Notes: generated from the sequence alone by a model not told the origin. A DNA stretch of 32,602 bases from Deltaproteobacteria bacterium (GCA_028276365.1 JAPYWL010000010.1:1-32602); one strand, 5' to 3'; counted from the stretch's first letter, positions 1 to 9,875 are shown. Translations and numbers: made by a program.

Positions 1-531
1 AAATATGTTGGATTAACTATAGATCAAATTTCTAAGGATTTAGGATTAACCCCTGCTAAAACTGTTATTTATCTATTAAAAACAGAGGGTTATGATTTAG
101 GAGCTATTTATTTCTTAATGGATGAAGGGGAAGTAGATTATATAGCGACTAAGCCTTATGTAATGGTTGCTAGTGATAGTGCAATAAGATGTCCTAATTC
201 TTTGTCTTGGCCTCACCCTAGAACTTATGGAACCTTTGTTAAATTTATAAATAAATATGTTAAACAAAAGCAAGTTTTATCTTTAAAAGAAGCGATATAT
301 AAGTTATCTGAATTCCCTGCTAAAAAATTTAATATCTATAAAAGAGGAAGTATTGAAAAAAGTTATTTTGCTGATATTGTTATCTTTGATTTAAATGAAT
401 TAAGAGATAATTCAACTTATTTAGATCCTCATAAATACCCTGATGGAATTAAATACGTTTTTGTTAATGGAAGATTAGCTCTAAAAGATAATCAGATTCT
501 AAATAGAAACGGTAAAGTTTTAAGATTTTAA
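1..531 (+). CDS. D-aminoacylase / N-acyl-D-amino-acid deacylase family amidohydrolase, C-terminal part
   Basis: The reading frame is open from base 1, so the gene starts before the window and only the last 176 codons are present. The family (amidohydrolase 3, COG3653) hydrolyses N-acyl-D-amino acids and related substrates with a metal-dependent TIM barrel. Visible family signatures are a VASDSAIRCPN stretch, whose Asp corresponds to the barrel's conserved catalytic/metal Asp, and the following HPRTYGTF motif. The C-terminal small beta domain (FPAKKFNI, then ADIVIFDL and VFVNGRLAL) is the standard composite-domain ending of amidohydrolases. The gene ends normally with TAA. The usual YGTFPR is YGTFVK here, so substrate preference is unclear. 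A related dihydroorotase-like enzyme cannot be fully excluded. Confidence 0.85.
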   Translation, partial: KYVGLTIDQISKDLGLTPAKTVIYLLKTEGYDLGAIYFLMDEGEVDYIATKPYVMVASDSAIRCPNSLSWPHPRTYGTFVKFINKYVKQKQVLSLKEAIYKLSEFPAKKFNIYKRGSIEKSYFADIVIFDLNELRDNSTYLDPHKYPDGIKYVFVNGRLALKDNQILNRNGKVLRF

Positions 532-533
532 AA

Positions 534-577
534 CTTTCAATTCCCCTTCTTTTAATTCCCCTATGGGTAAGCTAAAC
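534..577 (-). CRISPR. Orphan CRISPR-repeat-like sequence with partial second copy
   Basis: Read on the minus strand, 577-549 is a 29-nt sequence beginning GTTTAGCTTACCC and ending GGAATTAAAAG. It differs at only three positions from the plus-strand sequence at 7756-7784. The layout (GTTT start, inner inverted CCC/GGG pairing, AATTGAAA-type end) matches type I-B CRISPR repeats of low-GC bacteria. A 13-nt copy of the repeat's 3' end (CTTTCAATTCCCC at 534-546 on the plus strand) lies next to it, giving a 15-nt tandem duplication. There are no spacers or cas genes nearby, so this is a solo or decayed repeat, not an array. Confidence 0.55.
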
Positions 578-824
578 AGTTATGCTATATATTCACTCCA
601 ATATAATAATTAGGTAAAAAAATAAAAAAATCCTTCATAATAAAAAAAACTGTTAATGTGAAATAGGGTAGTTTTTCTGGCTTTGTAATTACTAAAGAAA
701 AATTGATAGGTTTTCGGAATAGAATAATTTTATTGCTGTTTTAACAAATAATCTAAATAATCTAAAAAAACATTATACATGTAAACAATGATTTAAAAAT
801 TTTATAATGGGGGTTTAATTCAGT

Positions 825-1883
825 ATGGCAAATAAAAGAGATAGGGTTATAGATATTTTAAAGGGTTTGGCTGTAGTTTGTATGGTTTTAGCTAATTTTA
901 GTTCTTATGTTATAGATAATCCACATTTTGGTTTAAGGTTTATATACTCTATTGTGGCTCCTATTTTTATTTTATTATCTAACTTTATGATAGCTTATAA
1001 TTACTACATAAAAAAGTATAATTATTCTTATTATTTAAAGAGAGGATTATATCTAATTTTTTGGGGTGTGTTTATAGATGCTATTGTACATAGAAATTTC
1101 CCTTTTGCTTCTTTTGATGTTTTATATTTAATAGGTTTTAGTATAATTTTAAATAGTTTATTCTTTAAGATAAACAGTTTTGTTATTTTAATTATAGCTA
1201 ATATTGTTTTTGTTCTAACTTATTATTTTCAATCTATTTTGGGATATATTGATATCCCTAAGGAAGCTTCATTATTTAATTTTCAAGAATTTAAAGAGGT
1301 TTTATTTAATTATTCTATTAAGCAGTTTTTTATAGACGGTTGGTTCCCAGTTTTTCCATTTGAGGGCATTGCTTTAATGGGATTATTTTATTTTTGGTTA
1401 TATAAAAATAAGAAAGATATCTTTCTTAATAAATATTTTATTTTTATTAATTTCATTGTTTTTGTTATTTTAAGTTTTATCTTATATAAGATTAGCGGTA
1501 GTTTATATATAAGAGAGGCTTCTGGCAAATTATTCTATCCTCCTACTTTAGTTTTTATTTATTGGTCCCTTAGTTTTATTAATCTATTATTTTCATTTCT
1601 TATTTTTTTAAGTAATAAAAATGTGGATAATTACTTATTTCATATTTTAGCCGTATTAGGTAGGAATTTATTATTTATTTATATTGTTAATTCAATATTT
1701 GGTGAGTACGTTGTCAAGAATTTAATGAATTTATATAAATTACCAAGTAATTATTTTGTATTATTTTCTTTTTGGATTATTTTTGTTATAGGGATGTTTA
1801 TTTTTTTAGAATATAAAAGGATGATTGTTTTTTTAGAATATAAAAATAAGCTGATCATAAGACAAAAGTTTAATAAAGTATAA
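825..1883 (+). CDS. HGSNAT/DUF1624-like integral membrane acyltransferase
   Basis: This is a 352-aa polytopic membrane protein with roughly ten hydrophobic segments. Its N-terminus (RDRVIDILKGLAVVCMVLAN) matches the start of the heparan-alpha-glucosaminide N-acetyltransferase catalytic family (PF07786, DUF1624), whose members open with R-x(3)-D-x2-RG-x-A and a first helix. Family members move acetyl groups across the membrane onto sugars or other extracytoplasmic acceptors, but most bacterial members have no known substrate. GGGGG at 808-812 stands 12 nt before the ATG as a Shine-Dalgarno. It faces a convergent glycosyltransferase-like gene, and a role in envelope glycan modification is only inferred. 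The usual catalytic His of the human enzyme cannot be placed with confidence. Confidence 0.7.
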   Translation: MANKRDRVIDILKGLAVVCMVLANFSSYVIDNPHFGLRFIYSIVAPIFILLSNFMIAYNYYIKKYNYSYYLKRGLYLIFWGVFIDAIVHRNFPFASFDVLYLIGFSIILNSLFFKINSFVILIIANIVFVLTYYFQSILGYIDIPKEASLFNFQEFKEVLFNYSIKQFFIDGWFPVFPFEGIALMGLFYFWLYKNKKDIFLNKYFIFINFIVFVILSFILYKISGSLYIREASGKLFYPPTLVFIYWSLSFINLLFSFLIFLSNKNVDNYLFHILAVLGRNLLFIYIVNSIFGEYVVKNLMNLYKLPSNYFVLFSFWIIFVIGMFIFLEYKRMIVFLEYKNKLIIRQKFNKV

Positions 1884-1903
1884 ATTTGTAAAGTAAATAC
1901 AAA

Positions 1904-3043
1904 TTATTTAATAATTAAGTTGAAAATATAATTAGCGATATTGATTGCTCCGTTTAAGGGCCCCATTTCTTTGTAGCATTCTTCTCTTAAAAAATTATAT
2001 TTAGTTTTATCTTTAAATAAATTAATAGTTTCATTTACTAAAGAATCTATATCATATTGTTTTACTAATATTAAGCAATTGTTTAATAGTTTTTTTTGTC
2101 TTTTTCTATACCAGTTATTTTCATTAAAAGAGATAACAGGTAATTTATATCCTGCTGCTTGTTCATTGGCACTTCCCCCTTGACCCCATACTAAATAACT
2201 ATTTTCTAATACATACCTATAATATTTATCACTTAATAAATAAACTTTTTCTTTGTTTTCTTGATTTAGTTCATTTTCTATTAGATTTTTTATTTCATTT
2301 ATTGGATAAAAATCTGGAACTATTATGCTAAAAGTTGGTAAAAAATTTAAAATATTTTCAGTTTTTATTTTATTTAGTATTAAATTAATTGCTTTAATAA
2401 AGTAAAATAGATTATTTAAACAGTTTTGTTTTCTACCAGGTAAAATTATAATATTATTTATAAAATTTATATCTTCGCTAAGCTGTAGATATTCTATATC
2501 TAAAACTGGATTACCTAAAAAATAGACATTATTTAATTTGTTCTTTAGTTTTAAATAAGTTATTTTATCTCTAACAAAATTGGCATTAACTAAGGACATA
2601 AGATATATTTCAATAAAATTAAATGGTTCAGTTTTGTAAGATTTAGCAGTTGGGATAAATATTACATTAGTTTTAGATAACTTATTTTCAAAAACACTTA
2701 AGAATAGCGGATATATATCTCCTACTGCTACTAAGTATATATTTTTTTTATTTTTATATTCTTTTAAAAAGTTTAATTGTTCAAGGATTAAGTTTAGTAG
2801 ACCATCTTTTATATCAATGATGAAGTTTTTAATGTTTAGGAATCCGCTTATGCCTGAGCTTTTTAAAATCTTTGTAGGTCCTATTACTTTTATATTATTT
2901 TGTTTATATTTTTCTCCGTCATTTACTAACGGAAATGCTGATATATCAATATTGTTTATCTTATTTTTTAGCTCTCTTATTATGTATGTGCTTAGGGTAT
3001 CTTCTCCATAACCATTACTTAAAAATATAATTTTAGTATCCAT
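1904..3043 (-). CDS. Lipid-A-disaccharide synthase-related protein (TIGR03492/COG4370 type)
   Basis: The 379-aa product starts with KIIFLSNGYGEDTLSTYII, the hallmark FLSNGxGED start of the lipid-A-disaccharide-synthase-related family described in cyanobacteria, Deinococcus and others. It has a GT-B-like fold. The C-terminal donor-site motif is visible as GQGGSANEQAAGYKLPVISF, comparable to the GxGxxxEQ-A-x-G-x-P-V region of LpxB/MurG-type glycosyltransferases. The biochemical reaction of this family is not established, and no lpxA, lpxC or lpxD gene lies in the window, so true lipid A synthesis should not be assumed. No clear Shine-Dalgarno precedes the ATG. It is divergent from the methyltransferase at 3355, across about 310 bp in which I see no other feature. 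Confidence 0.8.
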   Translation of the reverse strand: MDTKIIFLSNGYGEDTLSTYIIRELKNKINNIDISAFPLVNDGEKYKQNNIKVIGPTKILKSSGISGFLNIKNFIIDIKDGLLNLILEQLNFLKEYKNKKNIYLVAVGDIYPLFLSVFENKLSKTNVIFIPTAKSYKTEPFNFIEIYLMSLVNANFVRDKITYLKLKNKLNNVYFLGNPVLDIEYLQLSEDINFINNIIILPGRKQNCLNNLFYFIKAINLILNKIKTENILNFLPTFSIIVPDFYPINEIKNLIENELNQENKEKVYLLSDKYYRYVLENSYLVWGQGGSANEQAAGYKLPVISFNENNWYRKRQKKLLNNCLILVKQYDIDSLVNETINLFKDKTKYNFLREECYKEMGPLNGAINIANYIFNLIIK

Positions 3044-3354
3044 ACTTAATTATTCAATTTTTGTAAATGCTTTCTTTTTTTATTTATTATTTGAAGGTGT
3101 AAATAGAATTGATAGAAGATGATGAAAATTTGGAATCTGGATTTTTTAATCTATAAACTATAAGGAAATTTTTTAATAGAGTGGTGTATATAAAAGAGGT
3201 ATTAGAAAGTTATATAGAAATATAAGCTGGATTAGTTTGTGAGATTTTTTTTATGGTAAGAAAAATTTTTAAGGGGAATTTATTTTTTTTGGAGAATTAT
3301 AAAAAAAGTTATTTTGTTATTTTTTATATTTACTAAGTGGAAAGGAGATTATTT

Positions 3355-4074
3355 ATGAATTTAAAAGAAATTGCTTGGGCTTTTGATAAGATGTCTAATA
3401 TATATGACTTAGTTAGTTATTCTATGAGTTTTGGAGTAACTATATACTGGAGGAAACAATTAATAAGACATTCCTTAAATGTTTATAATATAATTAAAAG
3501 TCAGAATACGAAAAAAAAAGTTTATATATTGGATTTATGCAGTGGTACAGGAGATATTGCTATTAATTTAGCTAAAAAGATTGATAAAAATGATATTATA
3601 TTAGCATTAGATATATCTGTAGGAATGTTAAGAAAGCTAATAGAAAAGTATAAAAAACTTGGATATAACAATATAATCCCTATAGTAGCAGATATTTCTA
3701 TGTTACCTTTAAAAAATGATTCCATTTCTTTAGCTACTATGTCATTTGGAGCAAGGAGCTTATATGAAGGTGAAAAAAGCTTTGAAGTTTATTTAAAGGA
3801 AATTTTAAGGACTTGTAGGTATTATGTTAATTTAGAAACTTCGCAACCTTATAACCTTGTTATGAAATTTTTATATTATTTGTATTTGTACTTTATAATA
3901 ATAATTTTGGGTAGTTTATTTTTTAGGCATTATAATAGGGAATATTTTAAAACAATAATGAAATTTCCCGATGCTAAAACATTTAAGGAAATATTATTGA
4001 GTATGGGTTTTAAAGAAGTAGAGTACTATAACTTAATGTTTGGGATGGCTTGTATTCATATATCTAAAAAGTAA
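3355..4074 (+). CDS. ubiE: UbiE/MenG-type class I SAM-dependent methyltransferase
   Basis: The 239-aa enzyme probably C-methylates a quinone precursor (demethylmenaquinone to menaquinone). I chose ATG 3355 because AAAGGAG at 3341-3347 is 7 nt upstream; an in-frame GTG at 3337 would lie before this Shine-Dalgarno. The N-terminus has the UbiE-type WAFDKMSNIYDLVSYSMSFG. SAM motif I is ILDLCSGTGDIAINLA, motif II is ILALDISVGMLRKL, and VADISMLPLKNDSISLATMSFGARSL is the diagnostic UbiE/COQ5 stretch (usual form FGLRN, here FGARS). Length fits the family. The FGARS variant and a hydrophobic insertion around residues 175-195 are unusual. No other men or ubi gene is visible, so the substrate is inferred from the family. 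Confidence 0.8.
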   Translation: MNLKEIAWAFDKMSNIYDLVSYSMSFGVTIYWRKQLIRHSLNVYNIIKSQNTKKKVYILDLCSGTGDIAINLAKKIDKNDIILALDISVGMLRKLIEKYKKLGYNNIIPIVADISMLPLKNDSISLATMSFGARSLYEGEKSFEVYLKEILRTCRYYVNLETSQPYNLVMKFLYYLYLYFIIIILGSLFFRHYNREYFKTIMKFPDAKTFKEILLSMGFKEVEYYNLMFGMACIHISKK

Positions 4075-4139
4075 TCTATAAAATTTAATTTAAGTCTGTT
4101 TAAAGTAAAGTTTTTTTAAAAGGATTTGGTAGGTGCCTT

Positions 4140-4478
4140 TTAAATAAATATCTTTATTAGGTTTATAGTAAATAAATATAAGATTGTAAAGAATAATAAA
4201 TAGATTGGATTTTTTTCATCTATTGGTTTTAATATAAGTGTTATTACTAAAAACAAAGGTATCACAAGAATATAATGTTTAAATAATACTAAAGGAATTG
4301 TTAATATATAAAAGCCTATTAATCTAAACAAATCGATTTTGGGATAAATTAGAAAAAATAATAATAAAAATAGTAAATGTATTATTAAAATAAAATTGAA
4401 ATTATATAAAAAAGTAAAGTGATTTATTATTAGTAAGTTAATATAAAAATAGCATAAAAATAGAATTATTATTGCCAT
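4140..4478 (-). CDS. Hypothetical small integral membrane protein
   Basis: This is a 112-aa, almost wholly hydrophobic product (I, L, F, Y) with about four predicted transmembrane segments and a few charged residues in short loops (for example YPKIDLFR and KPIDEKNP). I do not recognise a family. There is no convincing Shine-Dalgarno before the ATG, and the gene lies between ubiE and gap on the opposite strand. Very AT-rich DNA easily yields hydrophobic open frames, so this could be spurious. The charged-loop pattern and lack of stops over 112 codons favour a real gene only modestly. Confidence 0.4.
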   Translation of the reverse strand: MAIIILFLCYFYINLLIINHFTFLYNFNFILIIHLLFLLLFFLIYPKIDLFRLIGFYILTIPLVLFKHYILVIPLFLVITLILKPIDEKNPIYLLFFTILYLFTINLIKIFI

Positions 4479-4632
4479 TTATTCAATAATTTTATATGAA
4501 TTCTTATTTTTCCCTTTGTTTTTTGAAGATGATTTAAAATTAAAAATAAAGAGGATTTTAATTTTTTTTTGTTAATTTTATATTAGATAAAAGATTAGTT
4601 AAAAATGAATTATTATTAGTGAATAAAGTTAA

Positions 4633-5673
<1,041 letters not shown>

Positions 5674-5794
5674 CTATAGGTATGGATTAATAAGGGCTTA
5701 ATAGATATTTAAGTTTCGGAATAGGATAAGTGTATAAAATAAGTGTTATTGATATAAAAAATTAGGCAACAATAAATATTAAGTTTTTCTACTT

Positions 5795-6022
5795 TTTGCT
5801 ACCTCTTGCTGTTAATGAAGTACAGCAAGGGAATAGTGAAAGGAATAATTTGGACAAAAGCAGTGGGCAAGTGTTTGTTTAAGTAAATTTATTAGTAAAT
5901 TTATTTAGAGTGTTTTAAAGTTAAGCTATTAAAAGGTGCTATGGTATATAAGTGATACCTAAGAAGCTTTGTTTTTGTAAAATCAAAAAGCTCCCCCTTT
6001 TAGAAGGGGGAGTATATTGCTT
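5795..6022 (+). ncRNA. Degenerate HEARO/omega-RNA-like element (ORF-less), copy A
   Basis: This non-coding stretch aligns in order with the better preserved element near 31411-31651. GTGAAAGG then TTTGGAC at 5836-5855 matches GTGACAAGG then TTTGGGAC at 31456-31478. AAGTTAAGC at 5918 matches AAGTTAAGC at 31540. TGCT-TGGT follows in both, and GATACCTAA at 5954 matches GATACCTAA at 31583, followed by AAGCT. It ends in a 22-nt hairpin (5991-6012) of the same length and design as copy B, then a short tail, then ATGA at 6023. A second hairpin, CTTGCTGT/ACAGCAAG (5805-5812/5822-5829), marks the left side. There is no transposase or nuclease gene inside. The left boundary is uncertain, and assignment to the HEARO class rests on motif order, not on a covariance search. 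Confidence 0.5.
5991..6012 (+). promoter_or_regulatory. Terminal hairpin of element A, sequestering the Shine-Dalgarno of the next gene
   Basis: CTCCCCCTT, a four-base loop, and AAGGGGGAG form a perfect 9-bp stem. Its right arm (GGGGGAG, 6006-6012) is the only Shine-Dalgarno-like sequence before ATG 6023, 10 nt away. If the RNA folds, ribosome access is blocked. As a terminator it would lack a T-tract, so that role is unlikely. Confidence 0.6.
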
Positions 6023-7672
6023 ATGAAAATTATGGATAAGAATGTAGATAATTTAGTAGAAAAGGATATAATAGATGAAATAAATATAAATATATTACTT
6101 TCAAAAAATCCTTTGAAAGTTGTGGAAATTATTAATGAGCAAATAAGTAAGAAAAATACTTTTGTTAAAATATATTTATTAATTTTGTTAAATCAAAGTA
6201 ATTTAGACAAAGAAATTTTGCTTAAAGTAAATGAAAGTGTTTTAAATTATTTTTACAATTTTTCCAAGGATATAGATATAGTTTATCATTACTTATTATT
6301 TATATTTAGTAATGGTTTAGAAGGAATATTAAGAAGAGAAGATTTAGTTAATTATCTCGAATTAGTTTTTAAAGAAGAGGAAAATTATGATAGATTATAT
6401 GATCTTATAATAAATCTTGTTGAAAAAAATGTCAGTAATGTAATATTTGAAAAAATATGTGATTTATTTTTAGAAAAATTGTCCAAAATTAATGCTGGTA
6501 TATATTATGTTAAGAAATTGGTTAATTTTTTAGAAATTAATTCAAGATTAGATGAATTAGAAACACTTTTATCTAAAGCTATAAAATATTATAGGGTAGT
6601 TTGGATAGTAGATAAATATACTGTATTACTAAATAAAAAAGATAAAATAGAAAAAATAATTGAATTATTAACTAGTTTATTAATACAAAGGGATTTTAAT
6701 ATTATTTGGGTAGATGCTTTAGGAGTTATGGATAAAGCTATCACTAAAGCTGATAATTTAACTAAAATAATTTCTAAGATAATTGAAATTCTCCCATTTA
6801 TTAAACTATTAGTAGAAGATAAAAAGAATCTATCTTTAATATTAAGAATTTATTCTAAGATATTTGAAAATTTTCAAGATATTGAACATAATAAGAAATT
6901 AGAGGTAATAAAAAATTATGTGATTATTTTAGAATTAGCTAAATCCAAAAATTTAATAGATATTTATGAATTATCGAAAAATATCGTTAATATTTTGAAT
7001 AAAATCACTGATATTGAATTGAGTTATACTTTAATTAAAGAATTATTAGTATTTTTAGATTTAGAAGAACAAAAAATTCTACTTAATAATTGTATTCTAA
7101 ACTTAAAATCAAATGAGGTAATATATACCATCTTTATGAATAATTATAAAATTTTAGATTTATCAATTATCAAGGATAGATCTTTAGATATACTTAAAAA
7201 TTTATTAAATCAAGGTAATCTAGAACAAATTAAAGAGATAGTTTATTATTTTTTAAATAATCTTTATAAAGACATTATTTTAAATAAAGATTTGTTGGTT
7301 GTACTTGTAAAGTTTTTAATATTTTATAATGATTTTGAAAATATCAAAAAATTAGCTAAGGAGTTAGTTATATTAAATAAGTATAGTTTATCAGATTTAC
7401 AAGATTTAGAAGCATTATTTTTTATTAATTTAATTATAGGAAATTATGTTTTTGTTTTTTATAATGTTGCTGATTTTATTATTAAGTATCCTGAGAAGAT
7501 AAAATTTATTTTAGAATTTTTGAATCAAAAAGTAAAAGATAATCCAAATTTACTTAATTTATATAATATTTTAGTTTCTTTGATTTTAACAAATTTAAGG
7601 GATAAAGAATTAGAAGTTAAGACTGATTTTAATTTTTATGAATATATTAAGAAAGTACCTTTGGTAGATTAA
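6023..7672 (+). CDS. Unknown helical (HEAT/TPR-like) 549-aa protein
   Basis: I do not recognise this protein. It is rich in Ile, Leu, Lys, Asn and Glu, contains no apparent catalytic motif, no signal peptide and no long membrane segment, and reads as a chain of amphipathic helices of about 30-40 residues, as in HEAT, TPR or ARM solenoids. Repeated phrases such as NILNKITDIELSYTLIKELL and KEIVYYFLNNLYKDIILNK fit an all-helical scaffold. A TTG at 6017 also opens the frame, but ATG 6023 lies 10 nt after GGGGGAG and is preferred; ATG 6032 is also possible. The start codon lies directly at the edge of the HEARO-like element, whose hairpin supplies the Shine-Dalgarno. A structural or partner-binding role would be a guess. 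Confidence 0.75.
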   Translation: MKIMDKNVDNLVEKDIIDEININILLSKNPLKVVEIINEQISKKNTFVKIYLLILLNQSNLDKEILLKVNESVLNYFYNFSKDIDIVYHYLLFIFSNGLEGILRREDLVNYLELVFKEEENYDRLYDLIINLVEKNVSNVIFEKICDLFLEKLSKINAGIYYVKKLVNFLEINSRLDELETLLSKAIKYYRVVWIVDKYTVLLNKKDKIEKIIELLTSLLIQRDFNIIWVDALGVMDKAITKADNLTKIISKIIEILPFIKLLVEDKKNLSLILRIYSKIFENFQDIEHNKKLEVIKNYVIILELAKSKNLIDIYELSKNIVNILNKITDIELSYTLIKELLVFLDLEEQKILLNNCILNLKSNEVIYTIFMNNYKILDLSIIKDRSLDILKNLLNQGNLEQIKEIVYYFLNNLYKDIILNKDLLVVLVKFLIFYNDFENIKKLAKELVILNKYSLSDLQDLEALFFINLIIGNYVFVFYNVADFIIKYPEKIKFILEFLNQKVKDNPNLLNLYNILVSLILTNLRDKELEVKTDFNFYEYIKKVPLVD

Positions 7673-7755
7673 AATGGGCAATATAGAATAATAAGTAATT
7701 AAATATAGCAAGCAGAAATTTATTTATTTAAGAAGAGTGAGTTCTGTAATTACGA

Positions 7756-7784
7756 GTTTAGCTTACCCTTAAGGGAATTGAAAG
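7756..7784 (+). CRISPR. Orphan CRISPR-repeat-like sequence
   Basis: This is a 29-nt sequence starting GTTTAGCTTACCC and ending AAGGGAATTGAAAG. It has a small CCCTTAAGGG palindrome in the middle and the ATTGAAA-type 3' end typical of type I-B repeats. A near-identical copy lies inverted at 549-577. No second copy occurs within 100 bp on either side, so it is a solo repeat, not an array. Confidence 0.55.
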
Positions 7785-7804
7785 AATATAGCGTTTTTGT
7801 GAAA

Positions 7805-8098
7805 TTATAAACCTGTTAAGTAATCACAGGAGTAATCAATAATAGATATGTCTTTATAGTTTAGAAAGAAATCATAGATTTTATTCGAAATTTTGTTTAG
7901 GAAATCAATTTCATTTGAAACAATGGAGATACCTATCGTTGATAAGTGTAAAGAAGACTGATTATCTACTTCTGCTATTGATATGTTGAATCTTTTTGAA
8001 AGTTTGTCTTTAATGGAATTAATTATTATTCTTTTTTCTTTAAGATTAGAGGGTTTATTAGCTAAGTATAATTTAAATTTGAGGGCAGCTATGATCAC
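7805..8098 (-). CDS. DUF503 (YlxP-like) small protein
   Basis: The 97-aa product matches the DUF503 family (PF04456): the opening IIAALKFKLYLANKPSNLKEKRIIINSI corresponds to the family's hydrophobic strand plus SLKEKR motif, and the middle RFNISIAEVDNQSSLHLSTIGISIVSN corresponds to the RFNVSVAEV...DxW...GIAVVS pattern. The usual Trp after the DQ pair is absent here (DNQSSLHLS). In Firmicutes ylxP sits near infB and rbfA and is suspected to act around ribosome or translation functions, but its biochemical role is unknown. It begins with GTG and follows murD by 32 bp on the same strand, so the two are probably co-transcribed. No strong Shine-Dalgarno is seen. Confidence 0.8.
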   Translation of the reverse strand: MIIAALKFKLYLANKPSNLKEKRIIINSIKDKLSKRFNISIAEVDNQSSLHLSTIGISIVSNEIDFLNKISNKIYDFFLNYKDISIIDYSCDYLTGL

Positions 8099-8130
8099 TT
8101 TTAATTAATATTTATTTCGAAACTTAATAT

Positions 8131-9720
8131 TTATTTAACTTTAGCTAAAAAATGGTTTTTAAAATTATTAACGAGATTATCGAAGAATTTTCCACGTTCT
8201 TCTGCTGATTTAAATTGATCAAAACTTGCGGCACCTGGGATAAATAAAATGGCTACTTTAGAATTTGGGTTATAATTAAGATAATCTTTAGCTACGTTAA
8301 TAGCTTTTTCAAAAGCATATTCTACACTGCTAAGTGAATATAGATAACCGAAGTTACTATTGGATTTAGCAAAAGCTGAGATAATACAATTTGCTCCTTT
8401 ACCAAACGCTACCACTCCGATAAACTTATCCTTATGTTCTTTTATTTCATTAATGTTATTTAGTAGATCTTGTATAGCTTCCTCTTCTTTTTGATATTTT
8501 AGATATCCTCCGCTTAATAAAATTAATTTATAATTTATTTTTAATTTATCCATATATTCAATAGCAGTTTTCAAGCTAGTAATTAGTGCGTGGAAATTGG
8601 TAGCTTTGCTGTCATTAAAAAACAGTATTCTATCAATTTGTACGAAGTTATCCAATCTGTAGGATAATGGTTCAAAATTATTTAGTACCTCTTTTAAGAT
8701 TTCTTTGTTTAGTTTAATTTTTTCGTAATTTTCAAGCCAAACATACGAGATTAGAGTAGATATCAATATGTTTTCCCTATAAAATCCATTTGTTAATAAA
8801 GTCTGATATTTTTTTAAAGTTGATATATCAAATTCAAAACATGGAGAAAATTTATCTATTTTTATTAAATTTGGAGTCTTGAATGATAAAAGATAAATTT
8901 GAATAATGTTGTTTTTTAATTTAAGTAAGTAAGCTTTTTTGGGGATGTTAGGTAAATGTAGCTTACCTACCTCGTTATTAGCAAATAATAATACATTGGA
9001 ATTTACTTTATCTAAGTTACAACTTATGATTTTATCATTTAGGTTAATAAAAGCGAAATCTTTTTTAGCTTGAAATTTAAATAATTTTAACTTAGAATTG
9101 ACATAATCCTCAAAAGAAGGGTGTCTATCTAAATGATCTGATTTTATATTGGTTATAACTGATATTTTACTTCTGAAGTTGTTGGTAAATTTTAGTTGGA
9201 ATGAACTAACTTCTAAAACTATTACTGGATTTTCTGCATTTTCATTTGTAATATTAAGTACTACTTCTGAAAATGGTATTCCAATGTTTCCTCCTAAGAA
9301 GCTATTAACATTATGTTTTTTTAGTATTTGATATGTTAAATAAGTTATGGTACTTTTACCATTAGTACCTGTAATAGATATTATGTTTTTAGGTTCTGGT
9401 AAGAATTTATAAGCTGCCTCTATTTCAGAGATAACTGGTACTTTAAAAGATTCCGAAATTTTTATAACTTCATGATCAAATAGAATACCTGGGCTTACTA
9501 TTAGTAATTTATAGTTTTTTATTTCATTAAAAACATAGTTAGGTTGTTTCCCTAAGTATAGATCTTTGAAAATATGATTATATTCCTTAGGTAATGTTAT
9601 ATCAGGATTATCGTCAAAACCTACGACCTCAAATCCTTTAGTTTTATAAAGTTTAGCAGCTGCTAATCCACTTTTTGATAGGCCTAATATGCCTACTGTT
9701 ATTTTCTTTACTCTTGCCAC
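8131..9720 (-). CDS. murD: UDP-N-acetylmuramoyl-L-alanine--D-glutamate ligase
   Basis: This cytoplasmic Mur ligase adds D-Glu to UDP-MurNAc-L-Ala in peptidoglycan synthesis. Domain order is visible: an N-terminal Rossmann-like part (VGILGLSKSGLAAAKLY, then VSPGI), the ATP-binding loop TGTNGKST at residues 117-124, the metal/substrate segment EVSSFQLKF, TNIKSDHLDRH, and a C-terminal domain with FFNDSKATNFHALITSL, LLSGGYLK and LFIPGAASFDQFKSAEERGKFF. All of these are diagnostic of MurD. It starts with GTG and lacks a visible Shine-Dalgarno. At 529 aa it is longer than the usual 440-460; the extra residues lie mainly in loops of the central and C-terminal domains rich in Lys, Asn and Ile. It is isolated from other dcw-cluster genes. 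Confidence 0.95.
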   Translation of the reverse strand: MARVKKITVGILGLSKSGLAAAKLYKTKGFEVVGFDDNPDITLPKEYNHIFKDLYLGKQPNYVFNEIKNYKLLIVSPGILFDHEVIKISESFKVPVISEIEAAYKFLPEPKNIISITGTNGKSTITYLTYQILKKHNVNSFLGGNIGIPFSEVVLNITNENAENPVIVLEVSSFQLKFTNNFRSKISVITNIKSDHLDRHPSFEDYVNSKLKLFKFQAKKDFAFINLNDKIISCNLDKVNSNVLLFANNEVGKLHLPNIPKKAYLLKLKNNIIQIYLLSFKTPNLIKIDKFSPCFEFDISTLKKYQTLLTNGFYRENILISTLISYVWLENYEKIKLNKEILKEVLNNFEPLSYRLDNFVQIDRILFFNDSKATNFHALITSLKTAIEYMDKLKINYKLILLSGGYLKYQKEEEAIQDLLNNINEIKEHKDKFIGVVAFGKGANCIISAFAKSNSNFGYLYSLSSVEYAFEKAINVAKDYLNYNPNSKVAILFIPGAASFDQFKSAEERGKFFDNLVNNFKNHFLAKVK

Positions 9721-9875
9721 ATTTTTATTATTCTACGTAAATACTATTTTAACCTTCTTTTTTCAATTCCTGATAACTTATTTTAAAGATAGAAAGATAT
9801 AGGAAAAAAGTAGAATAATGTTGAAAAATACTATTAGGAAGTTTTTATTTTTATTAATAGGAAAAGGAGTGTGTT

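Noticed and set aside
802-812. TATAAT just before the acyltransferase gene as a promoter -10
   Set aside because: Transcription from it would begin at or after the Shine-Dalgarno, and no -35 is visible at the right distance.
5805-5829. CTTGCTGT/ACAGCAAG hairpin as the gap terminator
   Set aside because: It lies 130 bp after the stop codon and has no following T-run; it fits better as the left hairpin of element A.
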